From: Paracoccus sp. MBLB3053
GTDB lineage: Bacteria > Pseudomonadota > Alphaproteobacteria > Rhodobacterales > Rhodobacteraceae
Direction of reading: 5' to 3'
Assembly: GCF_031822435.1 (NCBI RefSeq)
Contig: NZ_JAVQLW010000002.1
Coordinates: 124,001-188,000 of the forward strand
DNA: 64,000 nucleotides
The notes below the pieces were generated by a model. The model was not told the origin of the DNA. It searched no databases and saw only the letters and a list, made by a program, of their open reading frames with translations. Shown here piece by piece: positions 1 through 8,014 of the stretch. A program made the position numbers and the translations under genes. How positions within the stretch are numbered: position 1 is the stretch's first letter; each line of letters opens with the position of its first letter.

Positions 1-1087
1 GCGCCTGTCCGTCGACCTCGAGCCCGTCGCGAATGCCTGGTTCCTGTCCGGCTGTCGCGTTGAGACAATCTGCCTGCACCGGGGTGCATTCGCCCGAAGG
101 GCCGGGGAAAAGCGGGGTGGACAGCCCCATGTCGTCGGCGAAGGCCTTGGCCGATTGCTCGCGGATCGTGGGCTTGCCGGCCTTGAGCCCGAAACGGCCC
201 AGAAGCGGGCGGCCGAATTCGTCCGACCAGACGATATTGGGGCGACCCGAAATGCCGTCACCGTCGCTGTCGCCCGGATCGGCCAGCGCCAGGATGTCGG
301 CGGCCGGGACCGATTCCAGCAGGCCAAGCCCGATCATCTGCGGCGTCACGCGGGGCGACATCATCAGCCCGTCTTGTGGCGCGCCATAGCGATATCCCTC
401 GATGCGGAATAGCGGCTTCCGCAATTCCACGACACTTCCATCGGCCAGGGTCACGGGAAAGGCTGACCATTCGATCTCGATGCTGCCTTCGGCCAGGTAG
501 CCTTCCAACGCGAGGTCCTGCAGCTGTCCGCCATAGACCGGCTCTGGCATGGTCGGGATGTAATCCGGGATCAGCAGCTGGCCCCCGCCTCCGGGAATGG
601 AAAGTCGAAGAAGAGCTGAAACGCGGCTGTCATCCGGATTTTCGGGCAGATGGCCGCGCCCGTCCTTGATGTGGCAATTCTGGCAGGATCGCGCGTTGTA
701 AAGCGGCCCCAGACCGTCGCTGCCCTTCGTCGAAGAGGGCGCGCCGACCCACAGCTTGCGGAAGATGCCATTGCCGACCTTGAACTTCAGTTCGGATTCG
801 AAGGGCATGTTCGCTGAGAATTGGGAAAAGGCATCGGCCGTGTCGAGGTAGCGCGTCGTCGCGGCTCCACCGGTTTTCTGCTCGAACCGCTCAGGCGCGT
901 TGAAATCTGTCGTCGGCGCTGTCACGGCCCCGATCCTTGCCGCTTCCTCGACGGTGCGGGGGATGATGTCCAGATGTGGCTCATCCTGCCAACTGGACAT
1001 GTCGGTCGGTTCGGCTTGGGCGGCACAGGCCAGAATAGCCAAGGCGGTGCCGCCCAAAAGGCGCATCAAGCGCGCGAAGGGTATCAT
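1..1087 (-). CDS. DUF1111 di-haem oxidoreductase (thiol oxidoreductase-like), 3' end outside the window
   Basis: This gene is partial: it reads leftward off the window edge without a stop. The N-terminus MIPFARLMRLLGG followed by a hydrophobic stretch and an Ala-rich cleavage region looks like a secretion signal. A haem-binding CQNCH lies inside LYNARSCQNCHIKDGRGH, the typical first haem site of the DUF1111 family, which is related to the MauG/CcpA di-haem proteins. The second CxxCH must lie beyond base 1. The gene starts 12 bases after the imelysin stop, so the two are surely co-transcribed. This imelysin-DUF1111 pairing is common in iron-responsive proteobacterial loci. A periplasmic redox role linked to iron uptake is inferred; the substrate is unknown. 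Confidence 0.85.
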   Translation of the reverse strand, partial: MIPFARLMRLLGGTALAILACAAQAEPTDMSSWQDEPHLDIIPRTVEEAARIGAVTAPTTDFNAPERFEQKTGGAATTRYLDTADAFSQFSANMPFESELKFKVGNGIFRKLWVGAPSSTKGSDGLGPLYNARSCQNCHIKDGRGHLPENPDDSRVSALLRLSIPGGGGQLLIPDYIPTMPEPVYGGQLQDLALEGYLAEGSIEIEWSAFPVTLADGSVVELRKPLFRIEGYRYGAPQDGLMMSPRVTPQMIGLGLLESVPAADILALADPGDSDGDGISGRPNIVWSDEFGRPLLGRFGLKAGKPTIREQSAKAFADDMGLSTPLFPGPSGECTPVQADCLNATAGQEPGIRDGLEVDGQA

Positions 1088-1099
1088 GTCAGGCAGACG

Positions 1100-2368
1100 T
1101 CACTGGAAGACGGCGTTCGGGTCGTCGAGGCTGTCCGACCCCTCGAAGGCAATCGCGTTCAGTTTCAACGCGGCAACTGCGCGTTCGATCCCCTTCGTCT
1201 GGGCCACCAACGCATCGACGGCTGCCATGATGGTGGCTTCGCCTTCGCTATTGCCCGGAGCCAGCATCTGATCATAGGCCATCCCGCCCTCGGCCTTGTC
1301 GCGCAGCGCGGTCAGGGCGGCCATGCTGGCATCCAACTCCCTGCGGAGTTCAGTGTCCACGGTGGCATCGGCCGCCGCGACAAGCTGCGAGAGCGAAGGA
1401 CCGGTCAGCTTGCTGCCATCGGCGCGCGTATAGTGGCCCAGATAGACGTTCTGGATTCCAAGCCCGTCATAGTAGTGGCTCAGGTGGGTCTGGTCCGAGA
1501 AGCAATCATGTTCTTCCTCGGGGTCGTTCAGCATCAGGCCAAGCTTCATCCGCTCGCCCGCCTGCTCGCCATAGGACAGGCTTCCCATACCGGTCAGCAT
1601 CGCGTTGAGCCCGGCTTGCGGATCGGCTGTCACGGCGTCGCGCGCCGCGCCGCCATCTTCCCAATTCGCGACCATTTCCTGCAGATCGGCGATCAGCAGA
1701 TCCGTCGCGGCGACCAGATATTCCGCGCGCCGGTCGCAGTTGCCGCCGGTGCAGCCTGCGTCCTGCTGGAAATCGGTATGCGGGCGCGCGCCGGCGCCTG
1801 CCTCGGTGCCGTTCAGATCCTGACCCCAGAGCAGGAATTCGATGGCATGATAGCCAGAGGCGACATTCGCTTCGATCCCGCCCGCCTCGTGCAACTCGCC
1901 CGAGATCAGTTCTGGGGTGATGGTGGCTGCATCCAGCGTCTTTCCCGAAAGTTCCAGCCGGGGATTGGCGATGACGTTGAGCTGGGCAAGTTCGTTATCC
2001 TCGGCCGAGGGCGTGCCCTCGGCGACGTAATCGATCAGCCCTTCGTCAAGCGGCCAGGCATTCACCCTGCCTTCCCAATCGTCGACGATCGGGTTGCCGA
2101 AGCGAAAGGCCTCGGTCTGCTGATAGGGCGCGCGGGCGGCGGTCCATGCGGCTTTCGCTGCGCTCAGGGTTTGTTCCGACGGCGCGGCCAGCAGCGCATC
2201 GACCGCCGCCTTCAGCGCTTCGGCGGTCGTCAGGCTGTCGCCATAGGCCGCCAGCGCGATATCCGCATAATGGGAAACGACAGCTTCCGGCGTGGCGTCT
2301 GCGGTCTGAGCATTGGTCGCCGTAGCGCAAAGAAGCGATGCCGCAAGCGGCAATACGAACTGTTTCAT
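1100..2368 (-). CDS. imelysin family protein (IrpA-like, peptidase M75 fold)
   Basis: The protein has 422 residues with a clear signal peptide (MKQFVLPLAASLLCATATNA, cleaved after AQ). The imelysin signature GxHxxE is present as GYHAIEFLLWGQD near residue 170, preceded by the EAFRFGNPIVDDWEGRVNAW region. Imelysins are periplasmic or surface proteins of iron-regulated loci. They resemble EfeO and probably bind iron or haem rather than act as peptidases. The gene is first in a minus-strand pair with the DUF1111 protein. A 17-bp perfect inverted repeat lies about 150 bases upstream and may insulate it from the broken esterase gene. The family assignment is firm; the function is by analogy only. 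Confidence 0.9.
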   Translation of the reverse strand: MKQFVLPLAASLLCATATNAQTADATPEAVVSHYADIALAAYGDSLTTAEALKAAVDALLAAPSEQTLSAAKAAWTAARAPYQQTEAFRFGNPIVDDWEGRVNAWPLDEGLIDYVAEGTPSAEDNELAQLNVIANPRLELSGKTLDAATITPELISGELHEAGGIEANVASGYHAIEFLLWGQDLNGTEAGAGARPHTDFQQDAGCTGGNCDRRAEYLVAATDLLIADLQEMVANWEDGGAARDAVTADPQAGLNAMLTGMGSLSYGEQAGERMKLGLMLNDPEEEHDCFSDQTHLSHYYDGLGIQNVYLGHYTRADGSKLTGPSLSQLVAAADATVDTELRRELDASMAALTALRDKAEGGMAYDQMLAPGNSEGEATIMAAVDALVAQTKGIERAVAALKLNAIAFEGSDSLDDPNAVFQ

Positions 2369-2513
2369 CGACGTTTTCCCGTCCCTGTCATCCGGCGTTG
2401 TCGGCAGAATGAGCTTGCGAGGCTCAAATTGTCAAACCGTTTCTGTCGGGAAATCCGCGTCAAACTTCCACGTGACAGGACAGGTTCGACCCAGTTGGCA
2501 TGTTGTATCCCAG

Positions 2514-2556
2514 GATCCCCCTTCGGCGCGGGCGGTCGCCGCGCCGAAGGGGGATC
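2514..2556. terminator. 17-bp perfect inverted repeat with 9-base loop (probable terminator)
   Basis: The left arm 2514-2530 (GATCCCCCTTCGGCGCG) and the right arm 2540-2556 are exact reverse complements around the loop GGCGGTCGC. There is no T-run on either strand, so a classical intrinsic terminator is not certain. The repeat overlaps the stop of the decayed esterase and precedes the imelysin gene. Confidence 0.5.
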
Positions 2557-3462
2557 TAGGGCCGGGGCGTGGCGAAAAGCGCAATCAGCCCGTCTGCGAT
2601 GGCCCCTCCGCCAGATCAGGACATCATGCCAGCCAGCATGTTCGCGCCAGGCCACGTCATAATCTCGGAGCCGCAAGGTGTCGCGCAGGCTCTGCGAGGT
2701 TTCCAGAATGCCGCCCGTACCTCCACGCGCCGCTTCGAACACGCCGGTAGAAAGGAAGAACCGGATCGGCAGCTTCTCGACTTACGCGAATTCGGCGGCG
2801 ACATAGGGCATCCCGTCGGTCTTGGTGCCGGGTGGCGCCCCCCAGAACGATCCCGACAACGAGATGGCATCTGGGTCCGCGCCCTTTCCCGTCGAAGATC
2901 AGCACCATCACCAGATCGGGATCGGCGGGATCGAGATCGCGCGGATGGGCCAGCGTTATCTCGCGGCTGTTCCCAAGCCTCGCGCTTTCGAAGGTGAAGG
3001 TTCCTGTCACCGGGTTCGCCACGGGCAAGGATGGCGGTTCAATGGGTCACTCTCTGCGGTCGCAAGGATCGCGACCCGCCGGGCACGGGCGTTGAACGGC
3101 AGCTCGGGCACATCGGGCGCCAGGCGGCGATAAGACTGGCGCAGACAGTCGGGAACAAGGAAGCTCTTGAACCAGACATCGCTGTTGCCCAGGCGTTCGA
3201 GCCGTTCGTGGTGGTTCGAAGGTCCGCCCAGCAGGCGCACGTTTCGCCTGGCGCCGCGCCACAGGAAGGTGACGATGGCCTGACCGTCGTCCAATGGCTC
3301 GACCAGCGGCGTGCCCGCTCGTTCCATCTCGGCCCGGAATGCATCCGTGCCGTCACCCCTGGCAAGCGTGCTTGCAAGCGCCCCGAGCCGCGGGGTCAGA
3401 TAGTCGGGCCCTGTCGCTACCTGCCTGTCGGGCGGGACAATCTGGTCGATCCTCACGGCCAC
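2556..3462 (-). pseudogene. broken enterobactin-type esterase (Fes family)
   Basis: The first part (from 3462) reads like the Fes N-terminal domain: AIVTFLWRGARRNVRLLGG, then NSDVWFKSFLVPD, YRRLAPDVPELPFNARARR and FESARLGNSREITL. After LVMVLIFDG the reading changes frame directly to DPDAISLSGSFWG, the nucleophile region of the esterase. Roughly a hundred residues normally between these motifs are missing. Further on an in-frame TAA (2782-2784) interrupts AAEFA-stop-VEKLPIRFFLSTGVFEA. A third frame change is needed before the C-terminal ADGLIALFATPRP. One large deletion, one nonsense codon and at least one more frameshift make this a decayed gene. The start is GTG at 3462, but the open frame runs further upstream (IALSAATQADFVAVRI). 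Confidence 0.8.
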
Positions 3463-3529
3463 GAAATCGGCCTGCGTCGCGGCCGAAAGTGCGATCCTTA
3501 GGCGAGGCCCTTCGGTGACGTCGTGAACC

Positions 3530-3763
3530 CTAGATCGAGGCCGGAGTTTCCTCGATCGGCGTGCTGGTCTTGGTTCCTGCAGTGCTGCTGCTTGCGACGT
3601 AGCCCTGCGCCGCTTCCGCCGAAAGCGTAACCTCGTCCAGTTCCACCGTCGAGACGTCCTGAGACAGGTCAGTCGTCGGCAGGCCAGGGCTGAGCGCAGT
3701 TGTCATCAAAAGGCGTCCGCCGAGGCTGCGCCCCATTCTGCTTCCAGCCATCATCATGTCCAT
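3530..3763 (-). pseudogene. 5' fragment of a TonB-dependent siderophore receptor
   Basis: This 77-residue open frame has a signal-like start (MGRSLGGRLLMTTAL), then VELDEVTLSAEA and a segment close to the FhuA/FoxA-type plug start, GYVASSSTAGTKTSTPIEETPASI, where a normal receptor continues with SVV. Here TAG follows immediately and no further plug or barrel sequence is found. It therefore encodes only the TonB-box region. It lies directly upstream of the broken esterase on the same strand, which suggests one deletion event removed the receptor body and damaged its neighbour. Recognition rests on the plug-start motif, so the exact receptor class is uncertain. Confidence 0.65.
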
Positions 3764-4106
3764 TTTGGCGCGGACGGGCTGGATGATGTCCTGGCGCCGC
3801 TGTTCGGGTGCAGCGCCTCTAGCGCTCTTCGGTCGATCTTTGAAGACAGCCCGCGGGGGCAGGCCAGGAATATCCGATCAGCGTTGCAGTTCAGCTAGAT
3901 GAGCTCCGCTGTGAAGGCATGGCGATCGCCGTTACCCGCTTGGCGCGGCATATCGGCAGCCGGATCAATGGTGCCGCATGCCTTGCCCCGGCCCATGTCC
4001 TCGGCGCAGGACCTTCGACTGGCGCAAGGGTGTCGGGCCGCGCCTTGTTGCTTGACTGGCTTGCGACCTGACCTCGCCCCATCCCGAAGGCGCAAATTCG
4101 GCGCGC
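3764..4106. other. geneless stretch between TonB-receptor remnant and ABC importer
   Basis: No convincing gene is present. A 50-codon plus-strand frame (3919-4071, MAIAVTRLARHIGSRINGA...) has coding-like codons but no recognisable family and a poor ribosome site. It may be another gene remnant of the decayed locus. No terminator or operator was recognised. Confidence 0.4.
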
Positions 4107-4898
4107 TTATCTTCCCCCGGCCTCGTCATCGACCAGGACCATGAGGTTGCCGTGGGTGCATCTTTCGACCCGGGCCGAGACATCCCAGACATTGGCCAGC
4201 AGATCCGGGCGCAGGACTTCGTTGGGCGGGCCCGAGGTCGCAAGCCGGCCATGGGACAGGACCATGAGCTGGTCGGCCCAGCGGGAGGCCTGCGCCAGAT
4301 CGTGCAGCACGGCGATCACCATCCTGCCCTCGTGCGCGAGATCGCGCGCGATCGACAGGACGCGGTGACTGCGAGCCATGTCGAGCGCCGAAGTCGGCTC
4401 GTCCAGAAGGATCAGCGGCGTGTTGCGCACGATGACCTGCGCCAGCGCCACCAGTTGCATCTGGCCACCCGACAGATGCGACAGGGCCCGCAGCGCCAGA
4501 TCCATGATGCCGACGCGGTCAAGGGCTGCAAGGCCACGTTCCTCGGCGCTCTGGCCACCGACGACTCGCCCGGCAAGGCCGCCCCCGGCATGCAGCGCCA
4601 CGACCAGGCTTTCGAGGACGCTCAGATCGCTGCGGGTCGCGCTGTGCTGCGGCATGAAGCCAATCAGTTCCGCCCTCTCGGCGGGCGAGGTTCTGTGCAG
4701 ATCACGACCGATCAGCGACACTTCGCCGCGATAAGGCAAAAGCTGGGCGATGGCGCGCAGGAGGGTGGATTTGCCCGCGGCATTGGGGCCGGCCAGAACG
4801 GTTAACTCGCCTGCGCGGATGGGCGGAAGGTCCAGCGCATCGATCACTGGCAACCCGTCGCGGGTGACACAGAGCTTTCGCACGTTGAGGGCGCTCAT
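4107..4898 (-). CDS. siderophore/iron ABC transporter ATP-binding protein (FecE/FepC type)
   Basis: The protein has 263 residues, the usual size for FecE/FepC. Walker A is GPNAAGKST (about 37-45), the Q-loop is in GFMPQHSA, the ABC signature is LSGGQ, Walker B is LILLDEPTSALD, and the switch His is in VIAVLHDL. It powers inner-membrane import of ferric siderophores. Its start overlaps the permease stop by 4 bases and it is last in the binding protein-permease-ATPase order, so the three are one operon. The ATP-site residues all look intact. The cargo is not shown by sequence; the adjacent esterase, EntF-like synthetase and FepA-like receptor suggest a catecholate. Confidence 0.93.
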   Translation of the reverse strand: MSALNVRKLCVTRDGLPVIDALDLPPIRAGELTVLAGPNAAGKSTLLRAIAQLLPYRGEVSLIGRDLHRTSPAERAELIGFMPQHSATRSDLSVLESLVVALHAGGGLAGRVVGGQSAEERGLAALDRVGIMDLALRALSHLSGGQMQLVALAQVIVRNTPLILLDEPTSALDMARSHRVLSIARDLAHEGRMVIAVLHDLAQASRWADQLMVLSHGRLATSGPPNEVLRPDLLANVWDVSARVERCTHGNLMVLVDDEAGGR

Positions 4899-5953
4899 CT
4901 CCGGCCTCCACGGGTGAGGATCAACAGGAAGAAGATCGGCAACCCGACAAGCGAGGTCACGATCCCCAAGGGCAACAGGATACCCGGCACCAGCATCTTG
5001 GCCGCGACCGAGGCAATCGAGGTCAGTAAGGCCCCGGCGAAAAGGCTCGCGGGCAGCAGCAGACGATGGTCTTCGCCCACGACCAGGCGCGCCATGTGCG
5101 GCCCGGCCAGCCCGACGAAGCCGATGACGCCGACAAGCGAGACGGCCGCGCCGGCCAGCAGGCTCACCCGGATCAGGGCAAAGCGGCGCAGACGTACGAC
5201 ATTCAGCCCGAAGGCCTCGGCGCGATCCGTACCCAGCCGCAGTGCCGTCATCTGCCAGGCCGCCCGGAGCGAAAAGGGCAGGCAGGCGGCCAGCGCGATG
5301 GCCAGCATCGCGATCCCGTCCCAGCGTGCCGAGGCAAGGCTGCCCATGGTCCAGAACACCAGCTGCTGCAACGCATCCGGGGAGGCCACGAATTGCACGA
5401 GCGCGAGCAGCGCCATCGCGGTGAAGTTGATGGCGATGCCCAGCAGGATGACGGTTTCCGTCCCCCCTCCGCGCAGGCTGGAAATCAGGTGCAATAGCGC
5501 CAATGCCCCCAGCGAGAACAGGAAGGCATTGGCCGAGACGGCCCAGTGAACGGGCACTCCGGGGATCGAGAACCCCAGCACCAGAGCGATCCCGGCGCCA
5601 AGCGCGGCCGAGGCGGAAACGCCAAGCGTGAATGGCTCGGCCAGGGGGTTTTCAAGGACGGTCTGCATTTCCGTGCCGGCCAGCGAAAGCAGCGCGCCGA
5701 CCAGCACGGCCAGGACCGCGACGGGCAGGCGGACCTGCCAAACGATGATGCTGTTCGTGGCAGATGTCTCGGGCCCGACCAGAAGGGCTTCGCGGATCTG
5801 CCCCAGAGAAAGCCCGGCAGGGCCCGAGCAGAGGTCAAGCAGCATCGCCCCGAACGCGGCGAAGGCCAGGGCGATCACCAGCCAGGCGCGATTGCGTCTT
5901 TTCCGGTGATGATGGGCAAGGATCTGTTCTGCTGTCATGGCTGGTCGAGCCAC
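4895..5953 (-). CDS. FecCD-family siderophore/iron ABC permease
   Basis: The protein has 352 residues with about nine or ten hydrophobic segments, after a cytoplasmic N-terminus rich in His/Arg (HHHRKRRNRAW). The FecCD hallmarks are present: GALLSLAGTEMQTVLENPLAEPFTLGVS in the first half and the EAA-like loop GFVGLAGPHMARLVVGEDHR in the second, which contacts the ATPase. Only one permease gene is present, so the transporter is probably a homodimer, as in BtuC-type systems, rather than a FepD/FepG heterodimer. It overlaps the binding-protein gene by 19 bases and the ATPase gene by 4, consistent with translational coupling. Confidence 0.93.
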   Translation of the reverse strand: MARPAMTAEQILAHHHRKRRNRAWLVIALAFAAFGAMLLDLCSGPAGLSLGQIREALLVGPETSATNSIIVWQVRLPVAVLAVLVGALLSLAGTEMQTVLENPLAEPFTLGVSASAALGAGIALVLGFSIPGVPVHWAVSANAFLFSLGALALLHLISSLRGGGTETVILLGIAINFTAMALLALVQFVASPDALQQLVFWTMGSLASARWDGIAMLAIALAACLPFSLRAAWQMTALRLGTDRAEAFGLNVVRLRRFALIRVSLLAGAAVSLVGVIGFVGLAGPHMARLVVGEDHRLLLPASLFAGALLTSIASVAAKMLVPGILLPLGIVTSLVGLPIFFLLILTRGGRR

Positions 5954-7059
5954 CAGGTTCCCGGGATGCCGACCGGCGAAAAGCGCCGCTCCATTTCGGC
6001 CATCGTGGCCTCGGGGTCGAGATCGGCGAACAGCTCGGGATGGAGGCTCTTGGCCAGATATTCAACCAGCACGACATGCAAGGGCGTGTCGTTGAAGAGA
6101 TGCCAGATGGCATGGGCGCGGCCCTCGCGCACGGCACGAAGCTGGGCAATGCCGGGCGCGGCCAGCAGGTTCTTGAAACTGTCCTGCGCGAGTTCGGGCG
6201 CGATGCCGGCCCCAAGGACCAGACCGCCGCGCGCGGCCATGTGTTCGCCTCCGGTCGCGACAAGCACATCGGGATCGGCGACAAGCAGGTTTTCAAGCCC
6301 CACATTGCCCATCACACCGGGTACCAGGTCGCGGCCGATATTCTGCCCCCCCGCGGCCGAGATGAATTCGTCGTACACACCTGCTCCCACGGTCAGGCAG
6401 CATTTTTCGGGCGTGGCATGAGCCTCGACGAAGACGCGCGGCGCGGCGGGCGCTGCCTTGGCAAGCCGTTCGCGCACGGCATTCAGATGGCTCGCGTAGA
6501 ACTGCGCCAGCTCCGCGGCTTTCGCCTCGGCCCCGGTGAGCGTACCGAGCAGCTTGAGGCTGGGCGGCGTGTTCTCGATTGGATGGCTGAAGAAATCGAT
6601 GAAGGCGACCGGGATGCCCGCCGTACGGATCTGGCGGATCTGCTGCTGCGTCTGCGGGTCGGCATGATCCATCAGCGACAGCAGCAGCAGGTCGGGCTGC
6701 AGCGCCAGAACCTGCTCGACCGAGATCTGTCGGTTGCCCGCGCCGACCGTGGCGATCTGTGCGATCCGGGGAAAGCGCGCGGCATAGGCGGCGCCTGTCG
6801 CCGGGTCGATGCCCTTATCGGTGCGCCAGCCCGCGACAAGGGCCACCGGATCGTCATGCAGCATGCCGAGCACGGTCAGATGCCGCCCTTCGCCCAGAAC
6901 GATGCGTCGGGCGGGAGCGGGCAGAGTGATCTTCTGCCCGGTCACATCGATCGCGCTGAGCTCTGCCCGTGCGGCCAGCGCCGTGCCGAGCACCAGCAGG
7001 GCGCAAAGGACGACTCGCTGGATCGTTGTGATCCAATGCGGGGCGCATTTCCGGTTCAT
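5935..7059 (-). CDS. periplasmic iron-siderophore binding protein of the ABC importer (FecB/FepB-like)
   Basis: The chosen start (MNRKCAPHW...) has AAGGAA 5-6 bases upstream; an ATG five codons earlier is less likely because it precedes this site. A signal peptide ends near ALAARA. The body is a cluster A-III substrate-binding protein: PARRIVLGEGRHLTVLGML at the N-lobe, EQVLALQPDLLLLS, FIDFFSHPIENT, then GGQNIGRDLVPG and NVGLENLLVADPDVLVATGG in the C-lobe. These proteins capture ferric siderophores or haem in the periplasm and deliver them to FecCD permeases. It is the first gene of the minus-strand importer operon, divergent from the esterase at 7169; the short region between them must hold both promoters. 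Confidence 0.9.
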   Translation of the reverse strand: MNRKCAPHWITTIQRVVLCALLVLGTALAARAELSAIDVTGQKITLPAPARRIVLGEGRHLTVLGMLHDDPVALVAGWRTDKGIDPATGAAYAARFPRIAQIATVGAGNRQISVEQVLALQPDLLLLSLMDHADPQTQQQIRQIRTAGIPVAFIDFFSHPIENTPPSLKLLGTLTGAEAKAAELAQFYASHLNAVRERLAKAAPAAPRVFVEAHATPEKCCLTVGAGVYDEFISAAGGQNIGRDLVPGVMGNVGLENLLVADPDVLVATGGEHMAARGGLVLGAGIAPELAQDSFKNLLAAPGIAQLRAVREGRAHAIWHLFNDTPLHVVLVEYLAKSLHPELFADLDPEATMAEMERRFSPVGIPGTWWLDQP

Positions 7060-7168
7060 ATGGTTTCCTTGCATGAAGATCGCATCACCCGCGGCCCGGG
7101 CTTAATGGCTTTACCTGACTGGATTTGTCAATTATCGATGCCGCATTTCTCTTTGCCGGAAAGCTGCC

Positions 7169-8014
7169 ATGACAACGCTTCCTCCGCGCGCGGGAAGGCG
7201 GGCCGAGCTTGCGATCCTTGCCCATCCGCCGCGCAGCCACAGGATCGAGATCCGCGACATCGAAGCTGATGCCGCACCCGAGGCGGGCGGGCCCGAAACC
7301 TACCGGCTCTTCATCGCGCGCCCCGTGCAGACCAGGGCGGCGGGGCATCCGGTGCTTTACATGCTGGACGGCAACGCGGCCTTCGACTTTCTGTCCGCGC
7401 CGCTGCTCGAGGCCCATCCCTGGCTGATGGTGGTGGGGGTTGGATATGCGACCGGGCAGCAATTCGCGCGGGCCTCGCGGATCCGCGATTACAGCCCGCC
7501 CGAAGCGCCGGGCGGGGCGTTGCAGCCCGATCCGCATCATCCCGACCGGCTGGCCGGCGGGGCCGGTCAATTCCTTGCGCGGCTGATCGGACCCTTGCGT
7601 CTTGCGGCCGAAAGCGGTGTCAGGATCGACCCGCGGCGCCGGACGCTTTGGGGGCATTCCTTCGGGGGGTTGTTCAGCCTGTTTGCCGCAGCGACAGCGC
7701 CCGAAAGCTTTGCGCGCTATGCCATGGTCAGCCCATCGATCTGGTGGAACGAGGATCTGGCGCATCGGCTTGTCGCAAGGGCGGGTTTCGCTCAAGCGAC
7801 GCCGATCTATTTTGCCGTGGGCGACCGGGAAAAGCGCGGCAACGATCCCGGCCCGGAACCGACCGCCCCGCCTGCGGCGACGATCGCGCTGCGAAATGCC
7901 CTGGCGCGTCGCCCCGGCGTCGATCTGCGCGCTCAGGTCTTTCCCGGCGCGATCCATATCGCGAGCCTGCCGGCCTCGTTGCCGCGGACGCTGGATCTCG
8001 CCGGACAAGACTAG
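7169..8014 (+). CDS. siderophore esterase, alpha/beta hydrolase (IroE/BesA-like, esterase D family)
   Basis: The protein has 281 residues and no obvious signal peptide. The fold signature runs YRLFIARP, PVLYMLDGNAAFDF (oxyanion side), the nucleophile motif LWGHSFGGLFSLFAA (Ser about 156), MVSPSIWWNE, and a C-terminal His in PGAIHIASLP. This is the pattern of IroE and related ferri-siderophore hydrolases that cut trilactone catecholates to release iron. Being cytoplasmic and next to the ABC importer, it most likely acts on imported ferric enterobactin-type molecules. It may functionally replace the broken Fes-like gene at 2.5-3.5 kb. Its stop overlaps the convergent synthetase stop by 4 bases. 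Confidence 0.88.
   Translation: MTTLPPRAGRRAELAILAHPPRSHRIEIRDIEADAAPEAGGPETYRLFIARPVQTRAAGHPVLYMLDGNAAFDFLSAPLLEAHPWLMVVGVGYATGQQFARASRIRDYSPPEAPGGALQPDPHHPDRLAGGAGQFLARLIGPLRLAAESGVRIDPRRRTLWGHSFGGLFSLFAAATAPESFARYAMVSPSIWWNEDLAHRLVARAGFAQATPIYFAVGDREKRGNDPGPEPTAPPAATIALRNALARRPGVDLRAQVFPGAIHIASLPASLPRTLDLAGQD

Noticed and set aside
821..2662. 613-codon open frame on the plus strand
   Set aside because: It lies antisense to the DUF1111 and imelysin genes, has no ribosome site and no recognisable domain; GC-rich antisense shadow.
3919..4071. 50-codon plus-strand frame with a possible weak likeness to the start of TauD-type dioxygenases
   Set aside because: Too short, no ribosome site and the likeness is only a few residues; left as a note in the geneless stretch.
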